Shown one piece after another: positions 25,850-37,800 of a stretch of DNA of 64,000 bases (positions within the stretch are counted from its first letter, which is position 1; every line of letters begins with the position of its first letter). A model generated the notes under the pieces. It was not told the origin of the DNA. It was given only the letters and a program-made list of their open reading frames with translations, and made no database searches. The stretch covers positions 1,496,173 through 1,560,172 of the forward strand of contig OX345650.1 in NCBI GenBank assembly GCA_947044365.1, given 5' to 3'. The stretch comes from Petrosia ficiformis (lineage: Eukaryota > Porifera > Demospongiae > Haplosclerida > Petrosiidae). The position numbers were made by a program, and so were the translations under genes.

Positions 25850-27942
25850 AACTTACTCTATTCTTCACATTCCTGTTATAATTCAATAATTAATTATTAA
25901 TGAGAATAATGACTCATTATCACCACGACAGCCAACTCATCAAACAATACCACCCCCCTAATTTAGTCATAAGAATTCTACTGTAATAAATCAGTGTTTT
26001 CCTAGTTAGACAAGTATATCAATTCTAAACATTCCACAGATAATGTTATAATTATTTAATAATTAATTACGATTGTAGCAGCTAACTTATCAAACCATGA
26101 TGACATCATACTATTAATTAGATTTGCATGATAAGACATCACTCTGGGAAGTTATTAACAGCATTATTTAAGGTTAATTGTACTTTATAGAGCTTCTAAT
26201 CTAATATATCTGCATATCTTACACCCATATAAAGAGATAATACACATATATAGTTAATATATTGTATATATTGTACTGGCCTGCAATTCCATACGGAGAT
26301 ATCATAGAATACACAAATTTATATGTTGTCTATTCAATGTAATTGATGTATTTTTACTAACCTACAATTCCATACTTCTTTCCACTTAATCTTCTCAAGA
26401 AGGGATGATCAAGTGATGTCTCTCCATTAATTATATGTTGTCTTTCCATAGTGTTACTACATATTTGTAATTTAAGGACTGGTCTATTAACAGAGTCCCT
26501 TCTTCTCTTCTGTTTCCCTGTTACGAGAAGGGAGAGTTATTGTTATATCTTTGAAATAAATTCGCTCCAATAAATTAAAGTAATCACAGTTTCATACAGG
26601 ATTTCACACTTGTTGAAGCGGGAAAATAATTGATCGTTGTGAAGCATAATGCTACTCAAGGGTATATATATATTTCCTCAGGAAGTTTAAAAAGTTGGAC
26701 ACTCTGATGTTGCTTCTGGTGGTGGCTTCTAGCCCCCAGAAGAGTTATATACGTATATTTATAGCTGATGATGTTATTATTAAAAGGTATCAGTCATGAC
26801 AGCTAAATATTAAACTTTGATAACTCTCAAAGGATTGAGGGTAATTTCTGCGGAGGGGGAAATCCAAGGGCGTCCCTCCCTCTCTGTATGAAACCCTGGC
26901 AATGATTTAGATAGCTCCATGGACTTTCAAAGAAATGAATTTCTAGTCACTTATAGTTACTTCTCAAAGTAGTACTTTCACTATAATTATATATATGCTC
27001 TGATAACTAAATCTAGAAAGAAGACTATTTATGAGAAAATTACAATTATTAAGTTTCTTTAACTTTGATATGTCAGTATTAAATATCGAATGAAAATAGT
27101 TATTAATTGTGAATGTGCGGGTGTGTGGTATTTTGTTCATCATTAATTTTGTTTATTGTTTTGGGCATGATGTAAACAATTCAACATTACTTGCTATAAA
27201 CATCAGCAATAATATTACTTAACATTAAAGCTGTTTGTCAATAAGACATTTATCAATTAGATAATTGTCAAGTTTATTATTATAATTATGCATTTAAGAC
27301 AATATTACTGTAATTTAATCAGGATGCAATCCATCAATAACTTAATACAAAAGATGTTTGTCATTATTAATAAAAAAAGAACATTATCGTTTAAGATCAA
27401 CAACATCAAGATATTAAAGGACAATTGTAATTCAATATTAGAGCAACACTAATAAAAACACTTTTTGAGGGTCAAAAAGTTTGGTCAAAATATGAAAAGT
27501 GCAGCTTTTTATTTATCACAAGATATGTTATGCAACATAATTGTGTTAGTAATAACATGCAATTTCAGCTAAAGAGGATGTTGTTGAATTTGATTATTAG
27601 CCCAAAATGGTTAATAAAATGTTGTTTGTTGATGTCTATGATTGCATTTCTATCAGTGCCTAAAAAACCTTTTTTTTAAAAAGTCATACATGCTGAGTGT
27701 AGATGTATGCACAATTTAAATTTGTACATGTCAGTCAGCTGTTAATACATAGTTCAGATAGTGGCCACTCTAAAGATTTAATACTAGCAAATAATTTAAT
27801 GCTAGCTCCTTGGCTAATATTAACATGCTTTAGCCACTGTTTGCTATGCTATAAACAAATACGTATATATAATTAGATATGTTATATTTTTACCATGTAA
27901 TGCACTTTACTTACTAGTTTTGGGCTTCAGTCTTTCTTCCAT
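21943..27942 (-). CDS. Uncharacterised basic, probably disordered protein (310 aa, six exons)
   Basis: Not recognised. Exons (minus): 27942-27915, 26517-26362, 25036-24697, 23341-23165, 22286-22128 and 22015-21943, total 933 nt, in frame with GT-AG borders. The 28-nt first exon starts at MEERLKPKT and joins a very basic stretch (RKQKRRRDS). The middle is rich in Ser, Thr, Pro, Asn and Gln (PLPSPPR, SPTSQSTRNTA). The C-terminal third is more ordered: basic ISRRLNRTTSLQSKLDEYMG, then acidic LEVDEHDLSFGESVLKCLEE, then the helical, Lys/Trp-rich EKEINEMWPNLKQKMRKWKS. I took exon 6 as terminal because TAA follows QQR directly. That stop overlaps a possible donor (AAAG|GTAATA), so further exons cannot be excluded. 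No transmembrane segment or signal peptide. Basic clusters suggest a nuclear protein (inference). Confidence 0.7.
22975..23160. repeat. TTTTAGTTA dispersed element (F5) in intron 4 of the 310-aa gene
   Basis: Begins CTAGTGTTGTTTTAGTTTTA and ends TTAATTAAAACAAAACTAAT; these are inverse ends around repeated TAACTAACTAAAAGTG blocks. Same family as 38938-39165, 41245-41440 and 55346-55597. Confidence 0.65.
23405..23620. repeat. Compound (CA)n/(CATA)n microsatellite
   Basis: Alternating CACACA and CATACATA blocks in intron 3 of the 310-aa gene. It produces spurious frames on both strands. Confidence 0.95.
23700..23986. repeat. (TATG)n microsatellite
   Basis: Imperfect GTAT repeats, then about 39 uninterrupted TATG units from 23829 to 23985. 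The Met-Tyr-Val-Cys frames are artefacts. Confidence 0.95.
24276..24606. repeat. TIR element with three internal ~101-bp tandem units
   Basis: GCAGTGTTCTGCCCACACTG recurs at 24276, 24377 and 24478 (101-bp period), with CTAACCACCTCTCAGATA in each unit. The far end, CCACTCTGGGCAGAACCTGC, is the inverse of the start. So this is one TIR element whose interior has been tandemly amplified. Relative at 12699-12866. Confidence 0.75.
25798..25848. repeat. (AT)n microsatellite
   Basis: About 25 AT units in intron 2 of the 310-aa gene. Confidence 0.95.
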
Positions 27943-28749
27943 TGCTTGATTATAGCTATAGCTGTAAGGAAGATAAACAAAAATAAATTTGCTGCAAGAA
28001 GGTATCCAGTATGAACAAAAAGGACACTAATGTCATAAACTCAGTAATGATGCTTGAAAACGGGATAGGTATCACAAAATACGGAGTAAATCTATTATGC
28101 ATTATTTTAAAACTAGAAACAAAATCTTTAAATATCCCAACATGTTCTTTTTTAAACAAAATGTTTTAGTGTACTTAATAAATAGTATTGTGATACAAGA
28201 ATGATAATTATACTTGGATGAAAGTAGATGGGGCGGGAAGTATCACCATTCCAATAATCCAAGGAATGCCTTAATGGCCCTACTTTCTTTTGCTTGTCTT
28301 TAAACTATCGTTGCTTATGAATAAAATTTGTATTAGCAAAATAACAATGTGTATCTATTATGTGTTATATCAGAACTTGAAAAAGAAACAAGACCTTTCT
28401 ATAAAAAAAAGTATACATCATTTAACCACTCGGCACTCATATTACTATGGTAACAAGCAAAAAGCATTTAAGAACATTATACGTAGGTGTGCATGATACA
28501 CTTTTTTCACTAGTCTAAACTCCAATTCCTTTGGAACGAAAGTCATATTAGCAAATTATGTGAATCTGTTATGTGTTATATTAAACACTTTCATTTATGT
28601 TAGTTGCAGTGTCTAGGATTAATAGACAATGAGTGTAAATATTGTATCGATATTCCCAAAATATAATTGTATGCATGTATATGTGTATCTATGTATGTAA
28701 TGCATGTATATGTATACATGTACACATTCACTTTAATTATAGTTAAGCC

Positions 28750-28817
28750 TACCATCCACTAGGCAACTTTGGAGTTGGCAACAAATTGCCTATTCCAAAG
28801 TTGCCTATTGGATGGTA
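28750..28817. repeat. 68-bp palindrome (24-bp arms, 20-bp loop)
   Basis: Left arm TACCATCCACTAGGCAACTT(TGGA) and right arm (TCCA)AAGTTGCCTATTGGATGGTA differ at one position. A foldback element or hairpin; no gene nearby. Confidence 0.75.
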
Positions 28818-30700
28818 AAAAGGTAGTAGATTGCAATTGTCAAACAACTTGTTGTCACAAAGTAGAAGCATGCTCTATTCACTGGCAACATGGACTACAC
28901 AACTTGGTATCAACTTCAAAGTTGACTAGCGCTTTAGTGCTGTTGACAAATACAGTAAGAAACCTAAATATGTATTTTGGCATTGTATTCGTGATTCATT
29001 CTGAAATTAAAAATCCCGTGTAAATTTTGCTGCATTGATAACAGGAAATAGTGGAGGATAAAAATGTGTTAGAACGTATATGTATGTCAGTACTAGTGAC
29101 AAATGAAATACAGTTGGGGATTTTGTGTGTTGCAGAATGATAAGAGTTCTCCACAATAGATTATTAGAATACATGAGGTGTGCCCATGACAACACCAACC
29201 ACTTTTAGTTATAGTTCCAATTTTACAAATATGTAGACTTATTGAAAGTTAGTTAACTAAAATGCTATTGCTAGTTGATTTAATTTCGATAAACATTCTC
29301 TGATACATATTTAGAGTTTCACATTATGTTTTGTTGATGTGGCATACTCTATCACTCTAAACATCAACCAAACATGAGGAAGGGCATCTGCACATTCTTG
29401 ACAGCTCTAATTATAAAATGATGGTCACATAAGGAAAAATATCTGTTCAAATTTTCCAAATCTAATTTTATGTAGCATTATAAGTGAGTTGTCCTGCACC
29501 AAAATTAGGCTAAATTTGATTAAAATAGTATAGAAATATGGATATAAGATCATTCAACTTAATTAATTTGGTAAGGATTACTATGCTTGCCATTCCTATG
29601 ATTACATTTGAACTGGGGTCCATCTATATATATATAGATTACTTGACTTACCAAGTAAAAAATATATTATATTTTTTAATTGGTAAGGATTACTATGCTT
29701 GCCATTCCTATGATTATGTTTGAACTGGGGTCAATCTATATATATATATATATATTTTACTTGTATCAGTGTTATATCATGTTTAATTACTGTACATGTG
29801 AATCACATAAAAAATGCACATATGAGCTATTGATACGTCAAAAAAAAAGCAAGCATTCTAAAGACACTGCAACAGTTACATGGAAGGACTTTTAAAGGTA
29901 AAACAAAATAACAATCATCAAAAAGTAGGTCAGAATGTTTCCAAAACAATCACAGTTATGTTTTTTTTTCACAACATACGTATCCTTGTTTAATATATAA
30001 CATGTAGAAGAAACTATACAGGTATGAGGGTGGTTAATTTTGTACATATTAACCCTTAGATAGAGTGATGTCGATAATTATTCTGACCATATGATCCTGT
30101 GATACCTATCATCAATAAATTATTTCTAGTAATGACCTTATCTTCATAATGTTACAAACCCAGTCACAATTATACTTAAACATAAACTGGCCATTCAAAG
30201 TTACTATATATAATATTACATAGGTATGTAAAATATACTATGATTAGTTTTTTTTCTCACCTGTTGTTATAACTAAGATTTGAACCCATTATATATAGTT
30301 GATGATCCAGAAAAGACAGCTGATTTCCTATTTCCAATGTTAGAGTAGTGACACAAATTCATCTAGAGTAGACTCTAGTTTCAAGAACTTAGAGTTTAAA
30401 TAAAGACAGACTGCAGGAAATAGGGAATGTTGTTTGATTTTAATGTAAACAGATACCATATCAAGAATGAAGCCAGATAAATTTAAGAGTGGATACAGAA
30501 CCAGAAAACTCATGCCATTCACACATTGTAATTGAACTCTATCAGCCTGACAGAATTATTGATAAACTTGAGAACAATAACGAAATTGCAATTTAGTAAT
30601 AGATAAACTGATTATTGATAATTGATTGCATGATTGCATTACACAAAATTAAAAATAACTACATAGCACTTTTCATTGTTATATCAATGAGTGGATTGAA

Positions 30701-30851
30701 TACGTACTTACATTTTCCATCTGAGTTTTCACCAGCTACGTACTTACATTTTCCATCTGAGTTTTCACCAGCCGTAGTACGTACTTACGTTTTCCATCTG
30801 AATTTTCACCAGCTTTGTACTTACATTTTCCATCTGAATTTTCACCAGCTA
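30701..30851. repeat. ~37-bp minisatellite, four units
   Basis: Unit TACGTACTTACATTTTCCATCTGAGTTTTCACCAGC (given here only as a landmark; starts near 30701, 30737, 30778 and 30815). The repeated TYLHFPSEFSPA frame is an artefact. Confidence 0.8.
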
Positions 30852-31510
30852 ACAAACCACCATTATTTATACATATGAATGTATTATAACTACGTACTCT
30901 GTATTTTGCTATTTACATATTTTAAGGTATCACATCAACCTCATTTGCTTAATATTTTGGTTTCTACATGTTCTTTCATTTTTTATTCATATTGTTCAGC
31001 TGATTATAATTATACCCACTTGCGGGTTATATGCATAGGTGCAGGGCTATGGAGGATATTGATGTGTTTGTTTTAGAGGGTAATGGGCCCTCCAACCTAC
31101 TGGTACACTGATACTATGTATAAATAAATGTCTAAAGAACCTTCAGTACACATCGTATCTATTATGTCAGTCCCTCAGACCCTATTAACTCAGTATATAT
31201 AATATTCACGAAATTGAAAGGAATTTTTATCAGGAAATTTTACAAATCTTACTTATGAAATTACGAAATTTTTACACTTCGAAAATTTGAAGCTATACGG
31301 TATTATGTATGATATTTATTTATCTGCTCTAGTACATTGTATCATAAACTCCTTCAGCTCAGATGCAGGCTGCTCAAAAAGGAGAATCTACTTGAACCAG
31401 CCTCTCCCCTTTTTGACGGTTCAATTAAAAATTAATTAATTATTATACTTGCGAAAATCGACACCATTCTCCCTGTCGATCGAAAACCCACAATACATGT
31501 GCATGTAACA

Positions 31511-32500
31511 ATGGTGGAGAAGAACGGTGGCAATTGCTTGATTAGTGTCAGACAGGCTAACAGATGGGCCACTAAAGAAGGTTTTTATACTTTTGAAAAA
31601 GAACTTGGTAAAGGAACGTTTGGAACTGTGCTACTAGCTCTTCTTGGAAAGTTTGGTCAAAGAGTTGCTGTCACATTAGTTCAGCTACCCTGTGGTGGTA
31701 CAATCTCAAGAGAAAAAGTACTAGTACATCATCACGAAAATATAGTTCGAGTCGTGGATTGTTACGAGTGTTATGACCCACCAATAAATCGTGCTTCTGT
31801 AAAGTTTTCTCCCAAACTACCTTCTCCAACTGCAATTGCTGTAGTGATGCAGTATTGTATTAGCAAAGATCTTGCTTCGTACTTGCAGAGTTACCGGGTT
31901 AATGAAGTTACTAGATTACGTTGGTACCGTGAGCTAGCATTGGGATTGCAGTATCTTCATGAAAAAGACTGTATCCATTGGAGTTTAAATCCGTCGAGTG
32001 TTTGGATAAATGACGACAGTCTCAAAATAGCCTATGCTGGATTTTCACAACTTGTTTACAATAATTATTGTAATAAACATGTGCCTCTGACTTATGGTGA
32101 ATTCATGTCACAGTTCTTCAAAGATTCTGTTCCATTTTTACCACCAGAAGCTTGGACAGTGAATTACAATGAATGTAGTGATGTATTTTCATTGGCGTTA
32201 CTGTATTTAGTAATAGCTGAATCTCCAGATGAAGGGCATCACAAAGCAAAATGGGGAGAAAACGTTGATCATTTTGGATACTTGCTTTACAGAAATACAC
32301 CTCCTCGTAACCTCAAGCCCACACACTTATTTGCCCCTCCAATTAGTACTGCCACACATCAAGAAACAAACTTATTTGACAAAATGCTCCAGTTTGATTC
32401 TTATGAAAGATCTGATTTAGAGTTCGTTGTGAATGAACTATCGAAAATGAAACCGGGAGGAAGTTTGAAAGAGAGTTGGGCAACTTGGTGTGCATGTTAA
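31511..32500 (+). CDS. Intronless pseudokinase related to the STK35/PDIK1L-like kinase
   Basis: Single-exon protein kinase fold of 329 aa (333 if the upstream in-frame ATG at 31499 is used). I prefer 31511 because AACAATGG is the better initiation context and it aligns with the paralogue's start. The glycine loop GKGTFGTV is intact, but the catalytic residues are lost. The VAIK lysine is Thr (VAVT), the HRD motif is HWS (CIHWSLNPSSV), and the DFG Asp is Tyr (KIAYAGF). Structural landmarks survive: VMQYC, WYRELALGLQYLHE, PFLPPEAW for APE, SDVFSLALLYLVIAE. The C-terminus ESWATWCAC resembles ERSGWCST of the active paralogue at 58816-59865. The frame is intact with no stop, so it is probably kept for a binding or scaffold role (inference). 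The 3' side (32501-33392) has only an F1 element. Confidence 0.88.
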   Translation: MVEKNGGNCLISVRQANRWATKEGFYTFEKELGKGTFGTVLLALLGKFGQRVAVTLVQLPCGGTISREKVLVHHHENIVRVVDCYECYDPPINRASVKFSPKLPSPTAIAVVMQYCISKDLASYLQSYRVNEVTRLRWYRELALGLQYLHEKDCIHWSLNPSSVWINDDSLKIAYAGFSQLVYNNYCNKHVPLTYGEFMSQFFKDSVPFLPPEAWTVNYNECSDVFSLALLYLVIAESPDEGHHKAKWGENVDHFGYLLYRNTPPRNLKPTHLFAPPISTATHQETNLFDKMLQFDSYERSDLEFVVNELSKMKPGGSLKESWATWCAC

Positions 32501-32895
32501 ATATTTACTCCTTCATCTCAATCTTCTCTCTTCATTTTTTTGCTATCACTTTTAAATCACCAGTAGTACCCTGTTGTGTGTAAATATTTTTACATTTGTA
32601 ATTGTCAGTAGACCCATTTAATTTGTATCAAAATTTGTGCATTGTAAAAGTTATAATTATAAACAAAATAATAATTATGAAGGACTCAGCCATAGTGGAT
32701 AACCCCAAAATCGGAACAGTACAATGAAACAAAATTGATAGGAAATGTTTTGATTTCTTGCCCCTGAAATACAAATACAACTCAGGTTTTGTCAATTAGC
32801 TCACAATGGTTTCATATAGTGAATATATTAGTACCAACAAACTTATTGATATAATTATGCTTTACATGTAGCCATTTTCTATTGCTGCTATAAAT

Positions 32896-33104
32896 AAACA
32901 TTCATGATGACCTTTTTATAGTGTATAGTTTAATGTCAAAAAGTATAGTTTAATGTTCGGCATAAGGTTTTAATACATTATTATACTGAACTCAACAATG
33001 CTGGAAGCAATAAATTTGAAATATACAAAAAAGAACGGGAATGGTCATTCTAAACTAAAGTTATGAACATTTTCCTGAGGTGAAGGTGAACATGAATGAC
33101 CTTT
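32896..33104. repeat. F1 element between pseudokinase and SAM synthetase
   Basis: AACATTCATGATGACCTTTT at one end and GGTGAACATGAATGACCTTT at the other. The internal TATAGTTTAATGT block is partly duplicated. Nothing else is seen in the 890-bp spacer. Confidence 0.7.
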
Positions 33105-33392
33105 AGTAATAAATTTGTAGCACAGTCTTTTCTCATTAATGACCTTTAGAAAACCACACCCACTAATACAGTTTAAACTGTATAATATATAGTATAATGT
33201 ATTACTTGTCAATTGATTTATTAATATTAATTAATACCTAAACATAATCACATGCAACCCAAGTCTTACAACGCAACAAAAAAAAAAAGATCCCTATTGA
33301 TCAATCAATAAATAAAAACTTATTTCTAACTAATTCAGAAAAGACTAATAATAATAAATAATTAATCAAAAACAATTGTCTGCTACGTTATT

Positions 33393-34850
33393 TCATAACA
33401 CCAGTGTCTTTGGTTTCTCCCACGGAAATTCATCTCTCCCAAAGTGGCCATATACTGCAGTACTTTGGTATATTGGCTTGCGAAGATCAAGTTCCCTGAA
33501 TATAAAAAAGTTGTTAATTTTAGTATGAACACCATAATTATGTCCATGAATTAATTTAGTGAGCTACACCCTCTGGGGGAAAGAGTTTTGATTTGAGCTG
33601 GTTTCTTCGTATTTATACCCGGGCAGGCACGAGCATTGCCTGGGTAAAAAATTCCAAATGCTTTGTTGTTTAATTTGTTACAATCACAATGGTTAACTCA
33701 TTGCGTACCACGCACCTATATATAGGCCCTTTGAATTGCAATTTTAACCAGTGCCATGTGCCTATATATATTCAATACCTTTTGTTTACCATATCATTGA
33801 AGTGTCAAACATTAAATAAGATTTTGTAAAAACAAAGTTTATATACTACAAATGATTGATCTCGTCCTAAAGTTTGCACAGACTCACAGGAATGCCAAAG
33901 TAACTCTTCTTTGATGCACTCAACTTTATCAGTATTGTAATATTATATCAGTTATAGTAATATGTAACTCCCACTAATAACGTTAATAATCATCAATAAC
34001 TACTTAATAACTTTTATTAATTGCGATTAATTATCATAAATAATTAATGAGCCCTGGTATGTTCTGAACCCTAGATACGCCTATGGCTGGCTTACTGTTT
34101 CATTGGAATGTGGGCGAGTGTCAGTATAGTTATTCTATATTGAATGTGGGTAAGTATCACTATAGTTGAATGTGGGTAAGTATCACTATAGTTGAATGTG
34201 GGTAAGTATCACTATAGTTGAATGTGGGAGAGTATCACTATCTGTGGTAAAATATGGACTGCACCCACATTATTACCATGTGACTTTAAAGGTGTAATCA
34301 TTGGAGTAACATACCACATTCCAATGGAACAGTAAGTCAACTTGCTTCTAGATACATTCCCCATAATTAAAATAGCTCATTAGACTAGCTCAGGCTTAAT
34401 AAAAGGGTTTTAGTTTTAGTCAACTACCTATTATTGGCGAATTAGTTAGTTACAATAGTATTTTAATATACTACTTACTTGATAATCATTCCTGGACGAA
34501 GGTCAAAGTTCTTATTAATAATTTCCAAGAGCTCGTTGTTACATTTAGTGGCAGTTCCATATGTATCAATATAGATTGACAAAGGTTCAGCAACACCAAT
34601 AGCATATGATATCTAATAATGAAGTAGGATCATAGTGTTATGTCATAAACAATTCTCAATATAAAGGTTTGCCAATACCAATCAATAACATATACAATAT
34701 TATAAGTGTTATTTAATAAATATCTACATGATCACACAAGAAAGGTTTTATCCCACTTAATTATTCATATCGGGTGTGGTTATTAACATGCATAAACACA
34801 CACACACACAATTAGTTGGTAATGGAGATTGTGCTAATACTTCTCGTGCA

Positions 34851-34895
<45 letters not shown>

Positions 34896-37800
34896 TGTGT
34901 GTATCTGTGTTTGTGTGACACAGACACACACAGACACAGATATACACACACATTACATGAGAGGTATTAGCACAATCTCCATTACCAACTAATTGTAAAA
35001 TCATGCATACAACAAAAGTGCAAACACAACACAGTCATCTTTAGTATTATAAACATGTAACAATTATACATATCATATTCTCTGACTTGAATCAGAACTC
35101 TCTTTGCCAAGCCAGCAGCTACTATAGACTTTGCAATCCATCGAGCAGCGTAAGCAGCTGAACGATCCACTTTTGAAGGATCTTTACCAGAGAAAGCTCC
35201 ACCTAAACATTGACAAATATGTGAACGTAACTATGTATTCTGAAAGATATGTTTTATTTAAATGTTAGTTTTCTAACAAGGACTTCAAATAAAAGAGCAC
35301 AATAACATAATTTGCAAGATTACACAACTAGAATAGTTTCCATAGCAACACTATAAACATGACATACACCCAATCGTTCATTTTCTATTATATATGCATA
35401 GTCTAATTTTGACTCAAAATTTTGTCTGACTGATAATGGTATTGGCTTTACAGATATTGAGATATACAATACAAGTCATTAAAGTCACCATATACTCATA
35501 CAGTACAGTAATTACTCAGTAGTTTCATTTCCGCACTACAGTAGTTCAACAACAGTCATTGGTATACTTGTCAATTGAACACATAGTAGTGACAGTAATT
35601 ACTGACTGTACTGACAGTAGAACTAATGGTGACATTTTATTAACATATACTGTGACATGACTGGCTGGTTCTATGTGTTTGTATAGTTTAGGAACCAACA
35701 ACTTCTCTTTTAAATGAGAATATTTCACCATTTTATACAAGAACTAAACATTTGAGATCACATTACTACTCTTCTTGCATAGGGGAATTTATTGATTTGT
35801 GTAAATAAAAATGATAAAACCAACTTTTTAAAGAGAATACATCATGTAACAACTAAGAGTCAGTCAGTCAGTTACAATCACAATCATCCACTTACCTCCA
35901 TGAGCACCCCACCCTCCATATGTATCAACAATAATCTTCCGTCCAGTGAGGCCAGCATCGCCCTAAATAACATGTGACATATCATGTGACACATTACATA
36001 CACATATGTGTTTTAGTGATGTTTGAGTAAATACAGCTTTTAGTCTCGAGAGATTTGAATTTAATTTAACAAAAGCTTTAACTATAGTGGAAACCCTCCA
36101 TCTGGACACTCTCGTGACAAATATAAGCATGCTGATTACAGGGGTGTCCTCATTTCAGGACTGAATTTATATTACAAAGTAATCACAAATATTTAGAATT
36201 TAGAAAGGAAATTTAAATTAGCTAAAATCATAATTTATAATACTAATATTATCGATAAAATAATTATAATGAAAAATTTGGCAAAACTCTGTTCACAGTT
36301 GGGTGAACTTTTGAGGAATGTTCGCGATTTGTAAATACATACTACAAATGTACAACATTCCATTATAATTGATCACCTGTGGTCCTCCAATGACAAAAGC
36401 ACCAGATGGTTGTAAGTGATACACTGTATTTTCATCTAGATATTTCTCTGGAATCACTTTCTGATGAAGAAAAGTAAAAATAATATATCAAGTTAATAGT
36501 GCATGTATAAGTACATATGTATGTTACATGTACATGTATCAAGGTATATTACAGTATATGTACAGTGTATCGATGTGCATGTACATGTATGTGTACATCA
36601 GGGTTTTTGATAAGCTTTGAAGCATGGTCCAAATTGGCTCAACAATGGTTAGTGTGCCAAATTAGAAGCTCTTTGGGCCAATGGTATGCTTATCAAAAAC
36701 AATGGTGTACATGTACATTTACATATATCAGTGTATCAAGATGCATGTACGTGTACATACATGTACATGGAGTGAGGGGGACCTGAGACCCAACGAAACT
36801 ACTGAGACCCAAAGAAACTACTAAGACCTACTGAGACTGAAAGTGGCCATAGTTGTTTTGAGTTAAGTTGTTTGTAGTGTGTGACTCCAATACTATTATA
36901 CTATACTATACGATATTTATAATTTAGATATTAAATTTATTCTCATGTCAACAGATTACATTTCATAGTTGTAACACTGTAGTGAGTAAAATATTAATTA
37001 ACCCTATTATTACTATTATTAATATAATTATGTATTTATTTCCAAGAGATGATCTCAAGTATCATAATAATCATTTAATAGTAGCATTATTGGAGAGACA
37101 TATACTATACTAATACTATTACTGTTCCAAGAGATTAATCTATATTAATTATATCATTACTGTTCCGAGAAATGATCTCAGTCAACAACTTCTTAATCCA
37201 TTCCAAGAGTTGACATATATACAAGAATAATAAAAAAATAACATTTTAAAAAATGGAATAGTATGTAGAGATATCAAAACAGACATCATATGAATCCGTT
37301 ATCTACACACAGATACTTGCCTTTCCGGAAATACATTAACATGTGCTATAACAGATGCCTAGCCCCAGGGCTAGGTAATTATAATATCACTTGTAGGTGT
37401 GTTAGAACATATATTTACTACTTGTACTTGTAGTTGTACTTAACCATGACCACATAATTATATTTTCAAAGCATGCGACTTGTACCAAACAACATTAAGA
37501 CAGCGATAATCGCAACAATAACTGAAAAATATGCACTATTTCACATATTATGAATGATATGACAACTAGAGCTTGAAATTTTACTTTACATGTACAAAAC
37601 TGTTGAGCTAAAACTTTCCAAATGATGAATGATCATAAATCTTGAGTTTGTTAAATTGATTTTTACGCCTAGATGCTGTGTTCTCACGAGCTCAAGTAAC
37701 GAGGCTACTATGATTCCCAATTCTACACTACTGTACATGTATGTATACTAGAGTCTGTTCACATTCACAATGTCCTCAAAATTACATGTATGATGTGATG

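Larger units (their letters stand above)
27943..31498. other. Gene-free spacer
   Basis: I find no supportable exon. It holds a perfect-looking hairpin at 28750-28817, a pair of direct repeats at 29571-29640 and 29683-29757 (TACTATGCTTGCCATTCCTA in both), a 37-bp minisatellite at 30701-30851, and a solo end of the TACCGTA-type element at about 31200-31304 (CGAAAATTTGAAGCTATACG). Confidence 0.6.

Noticed and set aside
30615..30878. Frame with repeated TYLHFPSEFSPA
   Set aside because: Matches a 37-bp DNA minisatellite; no other coding support.
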